DNA from: Rhabdobacter roseus
GTDB lineage: Bacteria > Bacteroidota > Bacteroidia > Cytophagales > Spirosomataceae
Length of the DNA: 64,000 nucleotides
Reading direction: 5' to 3'
NCBI RefSeq assembly: GCF_014202275.1
Contig: NZ_JACHGF010000001.1
Location: 992,001 to 1,056,000 of the forward strand
Made by a program: the position numbers and the translations under genes
The notes under the pieces: generated by a model
The model's database searches: none
What the model was told of the DNA's origin: nothing
The model's input: only the letters and a program-made list of their open reading frames with translations
Shown: piece after piece, positions 61,955 through 64,000 of the stretch
How the letters are laid out: each line of letters starts with the position of its first letter
How positions within the stretch are numbered: position 1 is the stretch's first letter

Positions 61955-62048
61955 CCCTTTCTCCGCGGGAGAAAGGGCCGGGGATAGAGGCTTTTGAGGT
62001 ACCTGCGGTCAAAGACCGCGAGACACGCCTTTGTAGTTTACAAACTAC
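61955..62048. repeat. Cluster of three short perfect hairpins (REP-like)
   Basis: CCCTTTCTCC/GGAGAAAGGG (61955-61964 with 61968-61977), GCGGTC/GACCGC (62005-62010 with 62014-62019) and GTAGTTT/AAACTAC (62033-62039 with 62042-62048), each with a 2-3 base loop. Such clusters are typical of dispersed extragenic elements; the first may also terminate the cco transcript. Confidence 0.6.
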
Positions 62049-62194
62049 GAAGAACGCTGTGCTCCGTACCCATTGCCCCAAACCGTCTGACCCGCGCCCT
62101 CTGCTGCTAAAATCAAGTACCCCCGCACCATCTGCCCATTGCCCCATGCCCTCTGCTACAAAGTACCCCATCAGCCCAAAATCATGCTTGATCC

Positions 62195-62237
62195 TGACGG
62201 GCGTCATGTTTTCCGGCGGCGCGGTTCGCGTATTTTG
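62195..62237 (+). promoter_or_regulatory. CRP/FNR-type operator and promoter of hemN
   Basis: TGAC-GGGC-GTCA (62195-62206) is a perfect 4-4-4 dyad of the same half-sites as the ccoI box; TATTTTG (62231-62237) is a near -7 element about 30 bases from its centre, giving a class II-like arrangement. Confidence 0.5.
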
Positions 62238-62275
62238 AAGAATATTCAGAAACGACAAGAGCCTTTAAAAAACGC

Positions 62276-63646
62276 ATGGCCATGGATCATCAACTCCTGC
62301 AAAAATACAACGTACCCGGTCCCCGGTATACCAGCTACCCTACGGTACCCTATTGGCAAAGTACCCCACCCACGCCCGAGCGCTGGTCCGAGTTGGTCCG
62401 GGATACATTCAGTATTACCAACCAGAACCAGGGCATCAGCCTGTACCTGCACATTCCGTTTTGCGAGAGCCTGTGTACCTACTGCGGCTGCAACACGCGC
62501 ATCACCGTTAACCACAAGGTAGAGCGGCCGTACCTGGAAGCGCTGCTGAAAGAGTGGCAACTGTACCTGGCGGTGTTTGGCGACAAAAAACCCGTGATCC
62601 GGGAGCTACACATCGGCGGCGGCACGCCTACCTTCATGAGCCCGGAGCATTTGAAAGAACTCATCACGCGGCTGCTGGCGGGAGCAGAGGTACATCCGCA
62701 GGCCGAGTTCAGCTTTGAGGCGCACCCCGGCAATACCACCGACGCCCACCTGGAGGCCCTCTACGAGGTAGGTTTCCGGCGGGTGAGCATCGGGGTGCAG
62801 GATTTTAACCCGCTGGTACTTGAGATCATCAACCGCCACCAAACCTACGAGCAGGTAAAACACCTGACCGAAAAGGCGCGGGAGCTGGGCTATACGTCGG
62901 TGAACTACGATGTCGTGTACGGCCTGCCGCAGCAGAAGGTTTGCTCCATGACCAACACGATTTTTAAAGTGATCCAGCTCCGGCCCGACCGCATCGCGTT
63001 TTACAGCTACGCGCACGTACCTTGGATTAAACCCGGCCAGCGCCGCTTCACCGAAGCCGACCTGCCCGACTCCATGAAGAAGCTGGCCATCTACGAAACC
63101 TGTCGCGGCGCGCTGGAAATGGCGGGCTACGAGGACATTGGCATGGACCATTTTGCCCTCAAAACCGACGGCCTCTACCGGGCCTTCGCCGAAGGGCGCC
63201 TCCACCGCAACTTCATGGGCTATACCGACACCCAAACCGCCCTGCTCGTGGGGCTGGGTACCTCGGCCATCAGCGACGCCTGGTGGGGCTACGCCCAAAA
63301 CGAGAAGAGCGTCGAGGCCTACTACAAACGGCTGGAGGCCAGTGAGCTACCCTTTTTCCGGGGGCATGTACATACCCGCGAAGACCTGATCTTGCGGCGG
63401 CATATTCAGCATTTGATGTGCCACTTCGAAACCCGCTGGACCGGCGCCAGCGACGTCAGCGAAGGCTTTTACGCGGGCCTGGAGCGCCTGGCCGAAATGG
63501 AGCAGGATGAGCTCGTGGAGTTGCAGCCTTACCACCTGCGCGTTACCGAAAAAGGCCGAAATTTTGTGCGGAACATCTGCATGGCTTTTGACGCCCGCCT
63601 CTGGAAGGAAGTACCCCAAACCAACCTCTTCAGCCAGATCATTTAA
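62276..63646 (+). CDS. hemN: Oxygen-independent coproporphyrinogen III oxidase
   Basis: 456 residues from ATG 62276 (a second ATG is at 62282). Radical-SAM motif Cys63-x3-Cys67-x2-Cys70-x-Cys72 (CESLCTYCGC). Starts QKYNVPGPRYTSYPTVPYW, characteristic of true HemN rather than HemW; LHIGGGTPTFMSPEHLKELI, SFEAHPGNTT and VNYDVVYGLPQQ follow, with the GMDHFALKTDGLYRAFAEGRLHRNFMGY block near 285-312. Makes protoporphyrinogen without oxygen, feeding heme to the neighbouring oxidase under low oxygen. Confidence 0.96.
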   Translation: MAMDHQLLQKYNVPGPRYTSYPTVPYWQSTPPTPERWSELVRDTFSITNQNQGISLYLHIPFCESLCTYCGCNTRITVNHKVERPYLEALLKEWQLYLAVFGDKKPVIRELHIGGGTPTFMSPEHLKELITRLLAGAEVHPQAEFSFEAHPGNTTDAHLEALYEVGFRRVSIGVQDFNPLVLEIINRHQTYEQVKHLTEKARELGYTSVNYDVVYGLPQQKVCSMTNTIFKVIQLRPDRIAFYSYAHVPWIKPGQRRFTEADLPDSMKKLAIYETCRGALEMAGYEDIGMDHFALKTDGLYRAFAEGRLHRNFMGYTDTQTALLVGLGTSAISDAWWGYAQNEKSVEAYYKRLEASELPFFRGHVHTREDLILRRHIQHLMCHFETRWTGASDVSEGFYAGLERLAEMEQDELVELQPYHLRVTEKGRNFVRNICMAFDARLWKEVPQTNLFSQII

Positions 63647-63794
63647 AAAAGCACAAAAACGTATAGGGCTATTTGATCGCTGTCGGGTTCGATGGTAAGA
63701 ATAAAATATTTATTATAAATAATTGAATAGTAGAACGTTAAACGAAGCGTAGTTTAAAATAATTGGCTAATTGGAAATCGTCCCCTAACTTGGT

Positions 63795-64000
63795 ATGTTA
63801 GATTTATATATTAAACATACAGAAGCAATGAAGCGGCATATTGAAATGCTCGATGCACTTTTCAAGCATGCCACGGAAGGTATCGTTGTGGTAGACGGTA
63901 TGGGGTATATCGTGATGGTGAACCCCAAAGCCCGGCAGATGTTCGGCTACGCCGATGGAGAGCTAGTGGACGAAAAAATCGAGGTACTTGTTCCGAGGCG
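63795..64000 (+). CDS. PAS-domain protein, N-terminal part (probable sensor kinase; cut by the window)
   Basis: Translated directly from the right edge: MLDLYIKHTEAMKRHIEMLD, then ALFKHATEGIVVVDGMGYIV and MVNPKARQMFGYADGELVDE, a classical PAS fold opening. An in-frame TAA at 63786 limits the start to ATG 63795 or ATG 63828. PAS proteins with this opening are mostly sensor histidine kinases; the rest lies outside the window. Next to hemN and the cbb3 operon, an oxygen or redox sensor is tempting but unproven. Confidence 0.8.
   Translation, partial: MLDLYIKHTEAMKRHIEMLDALFKHATEGIVVVDGMGYIVMVNPKARQMFGYADGELVDEKIEVLVPR

Larger units (their letters stand above)
61874..62275. other. 402-base intergenic region with hairpin cluster and hemN control site
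   Basis: No gene. Several short repetitive blocks (CCCTCTGCT, CCATTGCCCC, AAAGTACCCC) recur, and three adjacent hairpins lie at 61955-62048. The right end contains the operator and promoter of hemN. Confidence 0.55.

Overview
The window is from the chromosome of a GC-rich member of the Bacteroidota, most likely order Cytophagales (Spirosoma/Dyadobacter/Runella type). The evidence is a SusC/SusD pair, a type IX secretion C-terminal sorting domain, promoter elements of the TAnnTTTG type, almost no Shine-Dalgarno sequences, fused CcoN-CcoO and a Bacteroidota-type cco cluster. I saw no rRNA, tRNA, CRISPR array, complete IS element or prophage. The first gene (sigma factor) and the last gene (PAS protein) are cut by the window ends.

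Layout. 1-5.2 kb: ECF sigma factor, a partner with one membrane helix and a barrel-like C-terminus, Ppx/GppA phosphatase, secreted glycosidase-like protein. 5.2-9.0 kb (minus): a cassette of carbamoyltransferase, SGNH hydrolase, a 49-residue DUF5989 protein and an SxtJ-like membrane protein. 9.2-19.3 kb: a large SdrD-B-like surface protein, then surface-glycan genes (WecB epimerase, flippase, glycosyltransferase, several methyltransferases). 19.5-24.3 kb: SusC/SusD. 24.4-30.0 kb: housekeeping and small genes (carbonic anhydrase, YebC, GNAT, lipocalin, MetF). 30.0-35.7 kb (minus): a thiamine operon thiS-thiC-tenI-like-thiE-(gap)-thiG-thiH behind a TPP riboswitch. 35.8-42.1 kb: YbjQ, AI-2E-type permease, sulfatase, and a long S74 (endosialidase chaperone) surface protein. 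42.5-45.0 kb: CcoI-type copper ATPase. 45-55 kb: accessory genes, including a two-lipoprotein cassette flanked by dispersed repeats, a HipA-like kinase with DUF3037, an AraC regulator, an ABC-2 transporter and a HepT/MntA pair. 55.6-63.6 kb: cbb3 oxidase operon ccoS-ccoNO-ccoQP-ccoG-ccoH-SafE, then hemN.

Two signals cut across the annotation. First, the GTAC-centred word AAGTACC(T/C) and its complement (A/G)GGTACTT is iterated at about ten times the density expected from base composition; it lies in coding DNA, intergenic DNA, terminator stems and promoter -7 elements, and is missing from AT-rich, probably acquired segments. Second, a dyad of the form TGA(C/T)-N4-GTCA precedes ccoI, the cco operon and hemN, with the same box-to-promoter spacing in the first two, which suggests one CRP/FNR-type low-oxygen regulon.
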